A stretch of DNA of 64,000 nt from Acidiphilium iwatense. GTDB taxonomy: Bacteria > Pseudomonadota > Alphaproteobacteria > Acetobacterales > Acetobacteraceae. The stretch lies in assembly GCF_021556475.1 (NCBI RefSeq), contig NZ_JAKGBZ010000001.1, positions 62,001 to 126,000 of the forward strand, written 5' to 3'. Positions 42,633 through 51,624 of this stretch are shown here, in pieces (position 1 is the first letter of the stretch; the number at the start of each line of letters is the position of its first letter). The notes beneath the pieces were generated by a model. That model did not search any database, was not told the DNA's origin, and saw nothing but the letters and a program-made list of their open reading frames with translations. The translations under genes were made by a program, and so were the position numbers.

Positions 42633-44712
42633 AGCCACGCTCGCTGGAATCGCCGATCGCGACCGCGCCGGCCTGCCGTCGATTGCCGGCCTCACGCTGA
42701 ATTTCCGCGCGATTTCGCTGCTCGAAGGCGTGCGCGCGGCAATCGCGGTCGCCGGCACCATGGCGGCGGGCTCGCTGCTCGGTGCGCCTCGCCTCGGCAT
42801 CGCGGCTCTCGGGGCGCTGCTCGCCTGCTTCGCCGATCCGGGCGGCCCGGTGCGCGCCCGCCTGCCGCCGATGCTGATTTTCGGCGTGCTCGGCGCCATC
42901 TGCTTCTCTGGCTTCGGCCTGATCCTCGCGCGCAGCCCGACTTTCGCGATCCTGCTGGCGGGGGCGACGATTTTCGCCTGCAGCTTCGCGCGCATCTACG
43001 GCCAGGGCGGGTTGCAGACCGGCAATCTCCTCGCCGTCGCCACCGTTCTCTCGCTCGATACGCCGGTGCGCGCCGTCTCGGCGGCACTGGCGCCGGGCGT
43101 CGCGTTCTGGGCCGGTGCCGCCGGTGCCGCCTTGCTCACCCTCGCACTCTGGCGCATCCGCCCGTTCGGCCCGGCGCGCGCCGCCTTGGCCGATATCGCC
43201 GCCGCCCTCGCGTCGCTCACCCGCGATCTGGTCGATCTCGCGGCGGACGGCACCGCCCGTTCCGGTGAGGACGAATTCGATCTCCATGCCCGCGGCCATC
43301 GGCGCGCGGTGCGCGAGGCGATCGAACGCGCCCGTGCCGTCACCCTCGCGACTCTGCGGCGCCGCGGCGCTGCCAGCGCGCGCGCCAACGCGATCGCGCT
43401 GCGCCTCGCGATTTTCGACCAGTTGTTCGGCGCCCTGATCGCGATCGGCGAGGCGCTGGCTGCCGATCCGGCGCCGCGCCGCGCCGTCGCACCCGCCTTG
43501 CGCGATCTCGCCGCCCTGCTCGACGCCGTCGCCCCGGCGATCGAGGCGGATCGCTCGCTCGACATCGACAAGCTGCACGCATCCCTCGCGAGCCTGCGCG
43601 AAGCCGCCGCAAGTCTCCCTGCCGGCATCGCGCTGCACCGCCTGCTCGATGTCGTCGCCGAACGGCTCGCGGTGGTGCTGAACGTCTCGAAGGCGCCGGG
43701 CCCGCAGCCACTGACAGACGGTACCGCCCCGGACTGGCGCGAGACGATCTTCGGCCCGATCCGCGCCAACCTAACCTGGAATTCAGTGCCGCTGCGCCAT
43801 GCGGTGCGCACCGCGCTGGTCAGCACGCCGGTGCTCGGCTTCGTGTTCTGGCTGGGCGATCCGTTCGGCCACTGGCTCGCGATCACGGTGATTTTCGTGC
43901 TTCAGCCGCATTTCGCGGGAACCTGGGTGCGCGCGATCGAGCGGGTCGCCGGCACCGCGGCGGGCGGCGTCATCGCCGCGCTGATCGGCCTGGTCTGCCA
44001 CACCCGGCTGGAACTCGCGCTCGCGATGATCCCGCTGACCATGCTCGCCTTCGCGATTCGCGGGGTGAATTACAGCGCCTATATCGCGATCCTCACGCCG
44101 ATGATCGTACTGCTGATCGAACAGATCGCGCCCGGCATGAATCAGTGGCGCATCGCGGCCTCGCGGGTCGGCTTCACCCTTGCCGGCGGCCTGCTCGCGG
44201 TCGCCGCGAATCTCGCGCTCTGGCCGAGCTTCGAGAGCAACCGGCTTGCCTCGGCGCGCGATGAGGCGATCGCCGCGCATCGCGCCTATCTCGCGGCGAG
44301 TTTCGCGCATCTGCTCGACCGGGCACCGTTGCCCGATGCGGCGCGGCGGCAGGCCGGGCTTGCCAGCAACAATCTCGAAGCGTCGATCTCGCGCGCCCTG
44401 ATGGAACCCCATCGCACGCGCGATCCGCTGCTGCGCTCGGCGCTGGTGGCCGATGCCGCGCTGCGCCGCGTCGCCGGGCGGCTCGCCGTGCTCGGTTTCG
44501 ATCGCGCACCGGCCGCACCCGAAGACCGTCCGCTCTGGCAGGCGTGGCGGGATTGGCTGGATGCCGCGTTCGATCCCGCGCGCGGCCCAGCCTCGCCGGC
44601 GCCGGCGCCGGTCGGCGGCGAAGTGGCACGGGAAAGCTTGACCCGGCTCGCGCGGCAGGCGGAACTTGTCGCCGAGGCATTGCATCGTGAGGCCGATCAT
44701 GAACGGGAGTGA
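42619..44712 (+). CDS. FUSC-family membrane protein (aromatic-acid exporter-like)
   Basis: The 697-residue protein has two membrane blocks. The N-terminal one (about residues 35-180) has spans such as [20 protein letters not shown]. The C-terminal one (about 390-535) has [26 protein letters not shown] and [19 protein letters not shown]. They are separated by a large helical cytoplasmic region. This is the FUSC/YccC/AaeB architecture; relatives export hydroxylated aromatic acids. The ATG at 42619 overlaps the parC end and the UPF0114 gene overlaps its own end, so the three are a coupled unit. The substrate is unknown. Confidence 0.87.
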   Translation: MARAEATLAGIADRDRAGLPSIAGLTLNFRAISLLEGVRAAIAVAGTMAAGSLLGAPRLGIAALGALLACFADPGGPVRARLPPMLIFGVLGAICFSGFGLILARSPTFAILLAGATIFACSFARIYGQGGLQTGNLLAVATVLSLDTPVRAVSAALAPGVAFWAGAAGAALLTLALWRIRPFGPARAALADIAAALASLTRDLVDLAADGTARSGEDEFDLHARGHRRAVREAIERARAVTLATLRRRGAASARANAIALRLAIFDQLFGALIAIGEALAADPAPRRAVAPALRDLAALLDAVAPAIEADRSLDIDKLHASLASLREAAASLPAGIALHRLLDVVAERLAVVLNVSKAPGPQPLTDGTAPDWRETIFGPIRANLTWNSVPLRHAVRTALVSTPVLGFVFWLGDPFGHWLAITVIFVLQPHFAGTWVRAIERVAGTAAGGVIAALIGLVCHTRLELALAMIPLTMLAFAIRGVNYSAYIAILTPMIVLLIEQIAPGMNQWRIAASRVGFTLAGGLLAVAANLALWPSFESNRLASARDEAIAAHRAYLAASFAHLLDRAPLPDAARRQAGLASNNLEASISRALMEPHRTRDPLLRSALVADAALRRVAGRLAVLGFDRAPAAPEDRPLWQAWRDWLDAAFDPARGPASPAPAPVGGEVARESLTRLARQAELVAEALHREADHERE

Positions 44713-45220
44713 CGAAAAACCACCGCGCGCGGTGCGCATCGTCGAGGCGCTGCTGTTCGGCGGGCGCTGGTTGCTCGCCCCGCTCTATCTCGCGATGCTG
44801 GTTCTGCTCGCCTTGCTGGTCGTGCGCTTCGTGCTCGAACTGATCCACGCGGTGCCGACCCTGCCGACGATGGACGAAACCCATGTCATCATGACGGCGC
44901 TGTCGCTCATCGACCTCTCGCTCACCGCCAATCTGGTCGTCCTGGTGATCCTCACCGGCTACGAGAATTTCGTCGCCCGCATCACCCTGGCGGAGGGCGA
45001 CCGCAGGCCGGACTGGATGGGCAATATCGATTTCAGCGGGCTGAAGCTGAAACTGATGGGCTCGATCACCGCGATCGCCGCGGTCCATGTGCTGCGCGTG
45101 TTCCTGGAGGTGCGCGGCGAGCCGGACCGGGTGGTGCTGTTCCAGGGCGGGCTGATGCTCGCCTTCGTCGTCACCGGCCTGTTACTGGCACTGACCGACC
45201 GGGTCGCCGGTCATGGCTGA
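44699..45220 (+). CDS. UPF0114/YqhA-family membrane protein
   Basis: Integral membrane protein of 173 residues with four spans (WLLAPLYLAMLVLLALLVVRFV, LSLTANLVVLVILTGYENFVARI, LMGSITAIAAVHVLRVFLEV, GLMLAFVVTGLLLALTDR). The conserved segment WLLAPLYLxM and TGYENFVARI identify the TIGR00645/YqhA family, whose function is unknown. It starts within the FUSC 3' end (14-base overlap). Its stop overlaps the convergent GT61 gene by ten bases. Confidence 0.92.
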   Translation: MNGSDEKPPRAVRIVEALLFGGRWLLAPLYLAMLVLLALLVVRFVLELIHAVPTLPTMDETHVIMTALSLIDLSLTANLVVLVILTGYENFVARITLAEGDRRPDWMGNIDFSGLKLKLMGSITAIAAVHVLRVFLEVRGEPDRVVLFQGGLMLAFVVTGLLLALTDRVAGHG

Positions 45221-46332
45221 CCGCACAGCGCCGCGACGAAACGCCTGAATTTTCCGGCATCTGCGCGAAACACGCCGGGCGCGGTTTCAGCCACGCCTTC
45301 GGTGAAATAGGCGATGCGCTGGCCGCGCAGCGCCGCGATATGCGACTGGTCGGGTGCGGTGAACCGGATCACCCCCACCGCGGCACCCTCGGGCGCGAAC
45401 AGCGCGTTATGCATGCCCGAACCCGCCTGGCCCAGAACTACCCGCGCCTGCGAGAACCGCCCCACCTGCTCGGCGAATTCCAGCGTTTCGGGATGCACCA
45501 CGGAAAACCCGAACGCGCGCGTGGCGATATCCGCCAGCTCCGCTTCGTTGGCGAGCACGCGGTTCGGCGCCGCCGGGTTGGAAAATTCGCCGCGCGCCAC
45601 GAACAGCCGCTCGATCGGCGACGATGGGGGCACCGCGATGCGCGCCGCGAATTCGGCGAACCATGCGCGCGCCGCCGGATGATACCCCGCCGCGCGCGAG
45701 ACCAGCGGCAGAATAATCGCCCGATCCAGGTCGAGTTGCTCGCTTCGCGAATCGAACCAGATCGCGCCCGCGTCGCCGATGCCGAAATGCCGGTCGAGAC
45801 TCCGCAGCAGCCAGTCCGGCATCGCCCGGTCGAGCACCGGCATCGCGTCGCCGAACACGGCGGGAAAGCGCCGCGCCAGTAAAAGCTTCGGCAGCATCTC
45901 GATCAGGAAATGGCCGAACACCTGAATGCCCCAGCCATGAAACACCAGCGCCGTCCTGCCATCCCGCCGCACCGGTAGGGCGCAGGGCGCGGCGACCAGC
46001 GCGTCGCGGAATTTCTCCAGCACCGGCTTCACGTAAACCGGCATGATCGCGTCATCGTCGAGCAGCGCGCCGCCGCGCCAGATCAGCCCCGGCCCGTTCA
46101 GCCTGACCGCCATCGGCCCCAGCGACGCGAGATCGAACGGCTCGCCCGCCATCCCGTCCGCGTGAAACTGCACCCAGTGCTCGGCGACCAGTGCCACATC
46201 GTCGATGCACAGACGGGGCAAGGGGCGCGGCATCGCCGCCCCCGCCAACCGGATGCGCGTAACCGGCGCATCCCCGAGCCGTACAAGCCCCGACCATCCA
46301 CCGGATTGTGCCGTTGTCGAATTCAGCCCCAT
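45211..46332 (-). CDS. Glycosyltransferase family 61 protein
   Basis: The 373-residue protein matches the GT61/DUF563 family. The segment LVFHGWGIQVFGHFLIEMLPKLLLARRFP and the C-terminal VVLGQAGSGMHNALFAPEGAAVGVIRF are its hallmarks. IERLFVARGEFSNPAAPNRVLANEAEL is the typical central nucleotide-sugar region. It is cytoplasmic with no membrane span. The likely role is addition of a sugar to surface polysaccharide, but no other polysaccharide genes flank it. The ATG at 46332 has no ribosome site, and ATG 46233 is an alternative. Its 5' end faces the hicAB promoter. Confidence 0.85.
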   Translation of the reverse strand: MGLNSTTAQSGGWSGLVRLGDAPVTRIRLAGAAMPRPLPRLCIDDVALVAEHWVQFHADGMAGEPFDLASLGPMAVRLNGPGLIWRGGALLDDDAIMPVYVKPVLEKFRDALVAAPCALPVRRDGRTALVFHGWGIQVFGHFLIEMLPKLLLARRFPAVFGDAMPVLDRAMPDWLLRSLDRHFGIGDAGAIWFDSRSEQLDLDRAIILPLVSRAAGYHPAARAWFAEFAARIAVPPSSPIERLFVARGEFSNPAAPNRVLANEAELADIATRAFGFSVVHPETLEFAEQVGRFSQARVVLGQAGSGMHNALFAPEGAAVGVIRFTAPDQSHIAALRGQRIAYFTEGVAETAPGVFRADAGKFRRFVAALCGQP

Positions 46333-46333
46333 G

Positions 46334-46360
46334 TTGACATCACATAATTATGTGTATAAA
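46334..46360 (+). promoter_or_regulatory. hicAB promoter with palindromic operator
   Basis: TTGACA at 46334-46339 and TATAAA at 46355-46360 (15-bp spacer) enclose CACATAATTATGTG at 46341-46354, a perfect 14-bp palindrome. A half copy, CACATA, follows at 46363. This is the layout expected for HicB autorepression. It also lies within eight bases of the divergent GT61 start. Confidence 0.7.
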
Positions 46361-46367
46361 TCCACAT

Positions 46368-46562
46368 ATGAATAGCCGCCTCGTCCTGAAGGCATTGACC
46401 AAAGCCGGATGGCAGACGGTTCGGATCACCGGCAGCCACCATCACCTTCGGCACGACGAACGCCCCGGAACCGTGACTGTTCCGCATCCGAAGAAAGACC
46501 TGCCGATTGGCACGCTCCGCAGCATTGAGCGGCAATCCGGCATCACGCTGAAAGAGAACTAG
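46368..46562 (+). CDS. hicA: HicA-type toxin (mRNA interferase)
   Basis: Small basic double-stranded-RNA-binding-fold toxin of 64 residues that cleaves mRNA. Typical features are the N-terminal RLVLKALTKAGWQTVRITGSHHHLRH with the catalytic His of the GSHHHL motif, then VTVPHPKKDLPIGTLRSIERQSGI. The ATG at 46368 begins directly with the family start; an upstream ATG at 46350 lies on the operator. HicB follows with a one-base gap. The pair is chromosomal and appears intact. Confidence 0.93.
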   Translation: MNSRLVLKALTKAGWQTVRITGSHHHLRHDERPGTVTVPHPKKDLPIGTLRSIERQSGITLKEN

Positions 46563-46563
46563 A

Positions 46564-46956
46564 ATGATCCGCTACTACCCCGCCGTCATCGAGAAAGGTA
46601 CCGAAGGCTACGGCGTGATTTTCCCCGATCTGCCTGGCTGCGTCAGCGCGGGCGACACGGTGCAGGAAGCGGCGCGCAACGCCGAGGAAGCGCTCGCCAC
46701 CTGGCTCGACCTCAGCACCGAACATGGCGACGCCATCCCCGAGCCCGGCAACCTCGATACCACCCCGGATTGGCTGGGGGATATCGACATCGCTGCCCGC
46801 ATCCTGGTGCGCTGCGAAACCAAATCCCGCTCGGTCCGCGTCAACATCACCCTGCCGGAGGATTTGCTGCAGGCGGTCGACCGCTATGCGGAGCGGCATG
46901 GTTTCAGCCGGTCCGGCGTGCTCGCGCAGGCCGTGCGCGAGCGTATCCGGGCATAG
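46564..46956 (+). CDS. hicB: HicB-type antitoxin
   Basis: The 130-residue antitoxin has a partly degraded RNase H-like N-terminal domain (YYPAVIEKGTEGYGVIFPDLPGCVSAGDTVQEAARNAEEAL) that masks HicA. A C-terminal ribbon-helix-helix (VRVNITLPEDLLQAVDRYAERHGFSRSGVLAQAVRERI) binds DNA and presumably the palindrome at 46341. It follows hicA after one base. Its stop is ten bases before the convergent pepA end, where a short hairpin spans both. Confidence 0.94.
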   Translation: MIRYYPAVIEKGTEGYGVIFPDLPGCVSAGDTVQEAARNAEEALATWLDLSTEHGDAIPEPGNLDTTPDWLGDIDIAARILVRCETKSRSVRVNITLPEDLLQAVDRYAERHGFSRSGVLAQAVRERIRA

Positions 46957-46963
46957 AACTCCG

Positions 46964-46982
46964 GCATTACTGCTCGTAATGC
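46964..46982. terminator. Shared hairpin between hicB and pepA ends
   Basis: GCATTAC-TGCTC-GTAATGC is a perfect 7-bp stem that includes the pepA stop codon. Its position between convergent genes suits a bidirectional terminator, but there is no T-run on either side. Confidence 0.35.
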
Positions 46983-48481
46983 TCGGCCACCAGCCGGTCG
47001 AGCAGCCGCACGCCGAACCCGGTCGCACCCTTAGGCGCCAGCGCGCCCTCCTTGGTGCCCCAGGCCATGCCCGCGATATCCAGATGCGCCCAGGGCTTGC
47101 CGTTGACGAAGCGCTTGAGGAATTGCGCGGCGGTGATCGATCCGCCGGCCCGTCCGTTGCCGATATTCTTCATATCGGCGATCTCGCAATCGATCAGCTT
47201 GTCATAGGCCTCGCCCAGCGGCATCCGCCACACGTCTTCCCCGGTGGCCTTGCCCGCCGCGATCAGCCGCTCCGCCAGCACGTCGTCATTGGCGAACAGC
47301 CCGGCATTCTCGTGGCCGAGCGCGACGATGATCGCCCCGGTCAGGGTCGCGAGATCCACCATGAAGCGCGGCGCGAACCGCTTCTGCGCGTACCAGAGCA
47401 CGTCGGCCAGCACGAGTCGCCCCTCGGCGTCGGTGTTGAGCACCTCGATGGTCTGGCCGGAATAGGATGTGACCACGTCGCCCGGCCGCTGCGCATTGCC
47501 CGACGGCATGTTCTCGACCAGCCCGACCAGCCCGACCGCATCGACCCGCGCCTTGCGTCCCGCGAGTGCCGCCATCAGCCCGATCACCGTGCCCGCGCCG
47601 GCCATGTCCCATTTCATGTCCTCCATCCCGGCGGCGGGCTTGATCGAAATCCCGCCGGTGTCGAAGGTCACGCCCTTGCCGACGAACACCACCGGCTCCT
47701 TCGGCGCCGGCTTGGCCGCTTTCTTACCCGATTTCCCATGCTCCTCCGCCGGCGTCGCGCCGAGCCACTGCATCACCACCATGCGCGGCTCGTTCTCGCT
47801 GCCCTGCGCGACGCCGAGCAGCGCGCCGAAGCCGAGCTTCTCCATATCGCGCCGGTCGAACACCTCCACGGCAACGCCCAGCGATTTCAGCGCCTTCGCC
47901 CGGTCCGCCATCTCCTCCGGGCTGAGGATATTCGCGGGCTCGGAAACCAGATCGCGGGTCAGTTCGACCCCCGACGCCACCGCCGCCAGCGGGATATACG
48001 CCGTGCGCGCCGCCGCCGCGTCGCCCGCGAGAATGGTCACCCGCTTAAGCTTCGGCTTCGCGTCCTCCTTCAGCGTGGTGCGGTATTTGTCGAACCGATA
48101 GCTGCGCAGCCGCGCGCCGAGCCCGGCATGGGCGAGCATCGCCGCATCCAGCCCGTCCGCCGCGATGCTCGCCTGCTCGTCCTTTTGCAGCGCGGCGGCG
48201 GCTTTCGCGCCGGCGGTCTCGGCATGATGCGCGGTGAGTTCATCGAGCTTGCCGAGCCCCACCGCAACCACCCGGTCGAGCCCGGCGCCGGGGGCCAGCA
48301 GCACGGCGCTCTGATCCCGCTTGCCCTTGAACGCGGCGGCGGCGAGCGCGCGGGCGAGCCCGCCCTTCAGCGCCGCATCCAGCTCGGCGGCGAGGCCGGT
48401 GAGCGCCGCGCCCTCACCCAGCAGCAGCGCGAGCGCGCCCGATTTCGGCAAAGCGGCCTTGGCGAAAGCGATGTCGATCAT
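46967..48481 (-). CDS. pepA: Leucyl aminopeptidase (M17)
   Basis: Cytosolic hexameric aminopeptidase with two metal ions, 504 residues. The N-terminal regulatory domain is followed by the catalytic one, with VFVGKGVTFDTGGISIKPAAGMEDMKWDMAGA (catalytic Lys and metal Asp) and the signature NTDAEGRLVLADVLWYA. A Lys/Ala-rich insert (HGKSGKKAAKPAPKE) before the first active-site strand is unusual. The start at 48481 is where the family begins; the frame is open upstream. It is divergent from cysQ. In some bacteria PepA also binds DNA. Confidence 0.95.
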   Translation of the reverse strand: MIDIAFAKAALPKSGALALLLGEGAALTGLAAELDAALKGGLARALAAAAFKGKRDQSAVLLAPGAGLDRVVAVGLGKLDELTAHHAETAGAKAAAALQKDEQASIAADGLDAAMLAHAGLGARLRSYRFDKYRTTLKEDAKPKLKRVTILAGDAAAARTAYIPLAAVASGVELTRDLVSEPANILSPEEMADRAKALKSLGVAVEVFDRRDMEKLGFGALLGVAQGSENEPRMVVMQWLGATPAEEHGKSGKKAAKPAPKEPVVFVGKGVTFDTGGISIKPAAGMEDMKWDMAGAGTVIGLMAALAGRKARVDAVGLVGLVENMPSGNAQRPGDVVTSYSGQTIEVLNTDAEGRLVLADVLWYAQKRFAPRFMVDLATLTGAIIVALGHENAGLFANDDVLAERLIAAGKATGEDVWRMPLGEAYDKLIDCEIADMKNIGNGRAGGSITAAQFLKRFVNGKPWAHLDIAGMAWGTKEGALAPKGATGFGVRLLDRLVAEHYEQ

Positions 48482-48579
48482 CCGGTCCCATCCCCAATTG
48501 TCGTGGCGGCGTTTCGTTTCGCCGCGCACCATGCCCGCCAATTTGGCGTTTTCCAAGCCCCGCGATATCAGCCGCACCC

Positions 48580-49353
48580 ATGAACGCCATGCCGAACGAT
48601 ACCGAACTCCTGGAACTGGCCGCGCGCCTCGCCGAAGCCGCCGGCCGCGAAATCCTCGCGGTCCGTCAGGCCGGATTCACTATTGATCGCAAGGACGATT
48701 TTTCCCCCGTCACCCTGGCCGACACGCGTGCCGAAAAACTCATTGTCGCCGGGCTGCGCGACGCCACGCCGGACATTCCGGTCATCGCCGAGGAAGAAGT
48801 CGCCGCCGGGCGCATCACCGAACCTGGTGCAAAATTCTGGCTGGTCGACCCGCTGGACGGCACCCGCGAATTCGCCGCCGGGCGCGATGAATTCGCCGTC
48901 TGCATCGGGCTGGTGGCGGACGGCAGGGCGGTGCTCGGCGCGGTCGGCGCGCCGGCCCAGGGCATCGTCTATGCCGGCATCGTCGGCCAGGGGGCCTGGA
49001 AGCGCGACGCCAGCGGCACCACCAGAATCGAGGCGCGCACCCCGCCGGCCGAGGGCATCACCGTCTACGCCTCGCGCCACTACGCCGATGACCCGCAACT
49101 CGCGGCCTATCTCGCCCGCTACAAGGTCGCCAAGCTCACCAATATCGGCTCGGCGCTGAAATTCTGCCGCCTCGCCGAGGGCGTCGCCGATTTCTACCCG
49201 CGCCTCGGCCGCACCATGGAATGGGACACCGCCGCCCCCCAGGCGGTGCTCGAAGCCGCCGGCGGCCGCGTCCTCACCATGGACGAATTTCCGCTCCGCT
49301 ACGGCAAACAAGGCTTCGAAAACCCCCATTTTCTGTGTTTTGGCCGGGGATAG
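48580..49353 (+). CDS. cysQ: 3'(2'),5'-bisphosphate nucleotidase CysQ-type
   Basis: Removes the 3'-phosphate of PAP formed in sulfate assimilation; member of the inositol-monophosphatase fold. The 257 residues show the metal sites PVIAEEE and WLVDPLDGTREFAAG, the latter with the CysQ-type TREF, and the C-terminal MEWDTAAPQAVLEAAGG. ATG 48580 or 48589 could be the start, and neither has a strong ribosome site. It is divergent from pepA. No cys genes flank it. Confidence 0.92.
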   Translation: MNAMPNDTELLELAARLAEAAGREILAVRQAGFTIDRKDDFSPVTLADTRAEKLIVAGLRDATPDIPVIAEEEVAAGRITEPGAKFWLVDPLDGTREFAAGRDEFAVCIGLVADGRAVLGAVGAPAQGIVYAGIVGQGAWKRDASGTTRIEARTPPAEGITVYASRHYADDPQLAAYLARYKVAKLTNIGSALKFCRLAEGVADFYPRLGRTMEWDTAAPQAVLEAAGGRVLTMDEFPLRYGKQGFENPHFLCFGRG

Positions 49354-49370
49354 CGGACACCACGTGCAGC

Positions 49371-49495
49371 TTACGCCCTTTTGCGCGGCTGCACGGCGGC
49401 TTCGAGCGCCTGGCGGATGAAACGCTGATACGGCATCCCGGCCTTGGCCGCCCTGGCTTTCACCGCATCCAGCTCGAAGCCGCCGCCGGCCGCGT
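49371..49495 (-). pseudogene. C-terminal fragment of a CopG/BrnA-like antitoxin
   Basis: The minus strand reads ELDAVKARAAKAGMPYQRFI then RQALEAAVQPRKRA-stop. That is the end of a ribbon-helix-helix antitoxin of the type paired with BrnT/RelE-like toxins. The N-terminal half is missing: the frame meets the tandem repeat at 49496 with no start codon or toxin gene beyond. It is a remnant of a second toxin-antitoxin pair. Confidence 0.55.
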
Positions 49496-49580
49496 CGTCA
49501 TTGCGAGCCCGCGTGACACGGGCGAACCAATCCACACGGCCCGTCATTGCGAGCCCGCGTGACGCGGGCGAAGCAATCCA
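49496..49580. repeat. Tandem pair of CGTCATTGCGAG dispersed repeats
   Basis: Two 39-bp copies, 49496-49534 and 49542-49580, begin CGTCATTGCGAGCCCGCGTG and end in GCAATCCA-like sequence, differing at two bases. Each has the inner palindrome CCCGCG-TGA-CGCGGG (changed to ACACGGG in copy 1). The GTCATTGCGAG...GAAGCAATCC pattern is a widespread extragenic palindromic repeat. Confidence 0.8.
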
Positions 49581-49927
49581 GCGACCGGAAGGGCCGGCTT
49601 ACGCCTGTCTTGCGTCTTGCGGATGCACGGCTGGCATGGAATGTCGATCATCCTCCTGCCCGCCTTGAAAGCGCATCGCGGCAAACATTTCTGCTCCGGG
49701 CACCACCGCCCGCCGAACCCCATGCTCGGTCGTGAATCACGCCCAGACTATGCACCGGAATTCCGCACCACAAAGGCCCGCTCCATGTCTATGGGGTGAC
49801 ATTGGCCTGAAATCGCGAATTATGCACCAAACGGCAAAATTGGGTGGTTTGCGGATCGACAGCTATCAGACCCGGGTTAACGGAAGCGGACCTTTATCGA
49901 ATCCACGGACCGCGCTAAGGGTAGAGA
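49581..49927. other. Gene-free stretch
   Basis: I see no gene, strong promoter or repeat beyond the end of the tandem pair. Base composition drops towards AT from about 49800, leading into the YdeI-family gene. This suggests the right part arrived with that gene. Confidence 0.4.
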
Positions 49928-50512
49928 ATGACTGAATTGCGTTCTGGCCTTCCGATAGTTTCATTTGCTGATCAAATTGCACTGGAGAGCTGGTTGGCGG
50001 CGCAACCGAGCGATTCCAACGGTGCGTGGGTTAGATTTCATAAGAAGGGTTCGAGCGTCGCCAGCGTCACCAAAGCTCACGCGATCGACAGTGCCCTTTG
50101 CTATGGCTGGATCGACGGTCAACTCGACAAGTATGATGCTAAAAGCTGGTTGATACGCTTTACCCCACGCCGACCGCGCAGCAAGTGGTCGGATGTAAAT
50201 CGGAAACGCGCGCTGGAACTGATTTCGGAGGGGCGCATGCAGGCGTCTGGACAGTTGGAAATTGATAACGCGAAGGCAGATGGCAGATGGGAGGCGGCGT
50301 ATGCACCAGCTAGCAAAGCTGAGGTTCCACCGGATTTGCAGACCGCGCTCGATGCGAACCCGAAGGCCGCAGCTTTCTTCGCTACGCTCATTGGCGCTAA
50401 CCGATATGCGATCTTGTATCGGATTGGCGCGGTGAAGAAAGCTGAAACCAGAGCCCGAAAGATCAGGGACTTCGTTGGTATGCTAGAACGCGGAGAGACC
50501 GTTCACGGCTGA
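49928..50512 (+). CDS. YdeI/OmdA-family protein
   Basis: The 194-residue protein matches the YdeI/OmpD-associated family. Segments are SFADQIALESWLAAQPSDSNGAWVRFHKKGS, ALCYGWIDGQLDKYDAKSWLIRFTPRRPRSKWSDVNRKRA, and the C-terminal RARKIRDFVGMLERGE. Members are soluble proteins of unclear function, sometimes linked to resistance against antimicrobial peptides. The gene is visibly less GC-rich than its neighbours and uses A/T-ending codons, so recent acquisition is likely. It stands alone between the tandem repeat and the ROK gene. Its start has AGGG nearby. Confidence 0.88.
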   Translation: MTELRSGLPIVSFADQIALESWLAAQPSDSNGAWVRFHKKGSSVASVTKAHAIDSALCYGWIDGQLDKYDAKSWLIRFTPRRPRSKWSDVNRKRALELISEGRMQASGQLEIDNAKADGRWEAAYAPASKAEVPPDLQTALDANPKAAAFFATLIGANRYAILYRIGAVKKAETRARKIRDFVGMLERGETVHG

Positions 50513-50649
50513 AACGACCGCTTTCGGGATCGTCCACTCGGCGGTCCGGTGACCGACATGGGTCGATTTCCGCTGGTGCGAAATTCTTGATTTTCGTTCC
50601 AGCGAGGCCCGTTTAAATCGCCGCTGCCCAATGCGATGCGCCGGCTGGC

Positions 50650-51546
50650 TCACCCCGCCGGCCACAGCCATGCCGCGCCGCGCACGCCCGACGAATCGCC
50701 GTGCTTGTTGCGCCGTATCGGCGTCTCGAACGTATCGCTGATCACATAGGGCGGCATCAGCGCGGGAACCCGCTCGTACAGATGATCGAGATTGGACAGG
50801 CCGCCGCCGAGCACGATCACGTCCGGGTCCAGGATGTTCACGATCATCGCCAGCCCGCGCGCCAGCCGCTCGGCATGAATATCGAGTGCGCGGATCGCTC
50901 GTTCGTCGCCCGCTTCCGCGCGCGCCGGCAGCCCGCCGGCATCGCGCGCGCCGATCCCGTCCGCCTCGGCGGCCAGCGCCGGGCCGGACACATAGGTCTC
51001 CAGGCACCCCACCTTGCCGCACCAGCATCGGCGCATCGGCATTTCGTCGGCGCGCGGCCAGGGCAGCGGGGTATGGCCCCATTCGCCAGCAATCCGGTGC
51101 CGCCCTTCCAGCACCCGCCCATTCACCACGACGCCGCCGCCGCACCCGGTGCCGACAATCACCCCGAACACGCAATTCACCCCGGCGCCGGCGCCATCCG
51201 CGGCCTCGCTCATCGCGAAGCAATTGGCGTCGTTGGAAACCCGCACCTTGCGGCCCAGCCGCGCCTCCAGATCCTTGTCGAACGGGTTGCCGTTCAGCCG
51301 CTCGGAATTGGCGTTCTTCACGAAGCCGGTGGCCGGGCTGATCGTGCCGGGAATCCCGATCCCGATGCCGTGGGCCGGTCCCAGCGCGCGTTCGGCGCCC
51401 GCGACCAGCTCGGCGATCGTCTCGATCGTCGCGCGATAATCGGGCGGTGTCGGCACCCGCACCCGGTGTTCGAGATCGCCGCTCGCCATCAGGGCCGCGA
51501 TCTCGATCTTGGTGCCGCCGAGATCGATGCCGATTCGATAGGTCAT
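50650..51546 (-). CDS. ROK-family sugar kinase (fructokinase-like)
   Basis: Sugar kinase of 298 residues. The N-terminal ATP motif is IGIDLGGTKIEIAAL. Catalytic Asp lies in VSNDANCFAMSEA, FGVIVGTGCGGGVVVNG is the phosphate region, and the ROK zinc motif is CWCGKVGCLETYVSG. The C-terminal VIVLGGGLSN is complete. It has no helix-turn-helix, so it is an enzyme and not a ROK regulator. The ATG at 51546 has AGGAT upstream. Fructose, mannose or N-acetylglucosamine are all possible substrates. Confidence 0.92.
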   Translation of the reverse strand: MTYRIGIDLGGTKIEIAALMASGDLEHRVRVPTPPDYRATIETIAELVAGAERALGPAHGIGIGIPGTISPATGFVKNANSERLNGNPFDKDLEARLGRKVRVSNDANCFAMSEAADGAGAGVNCVFGVIVGTGCGGGVVVNGRVLEGRHRIAGEWGHTPLPWPRADEMPMRRCWCGKVGCLETYVSGPALAAEADGIGARDAGGLPARAEAGDERAIRALDIHAERLARGLAMIVNILDPDVIVLGGGLSNLDHLYERVPALMPPYVISDTFETPIRRNKHGDSSGVRGAAWLWPAG

Positions 51547-51624
51547 GGTCCATCCTATGTGCGGGTTCGCTTGTCCCTCTATCCTCCAACGCGGCTCTTG
51601 CTCAAGAGGCCGCGAGGCGTCACC

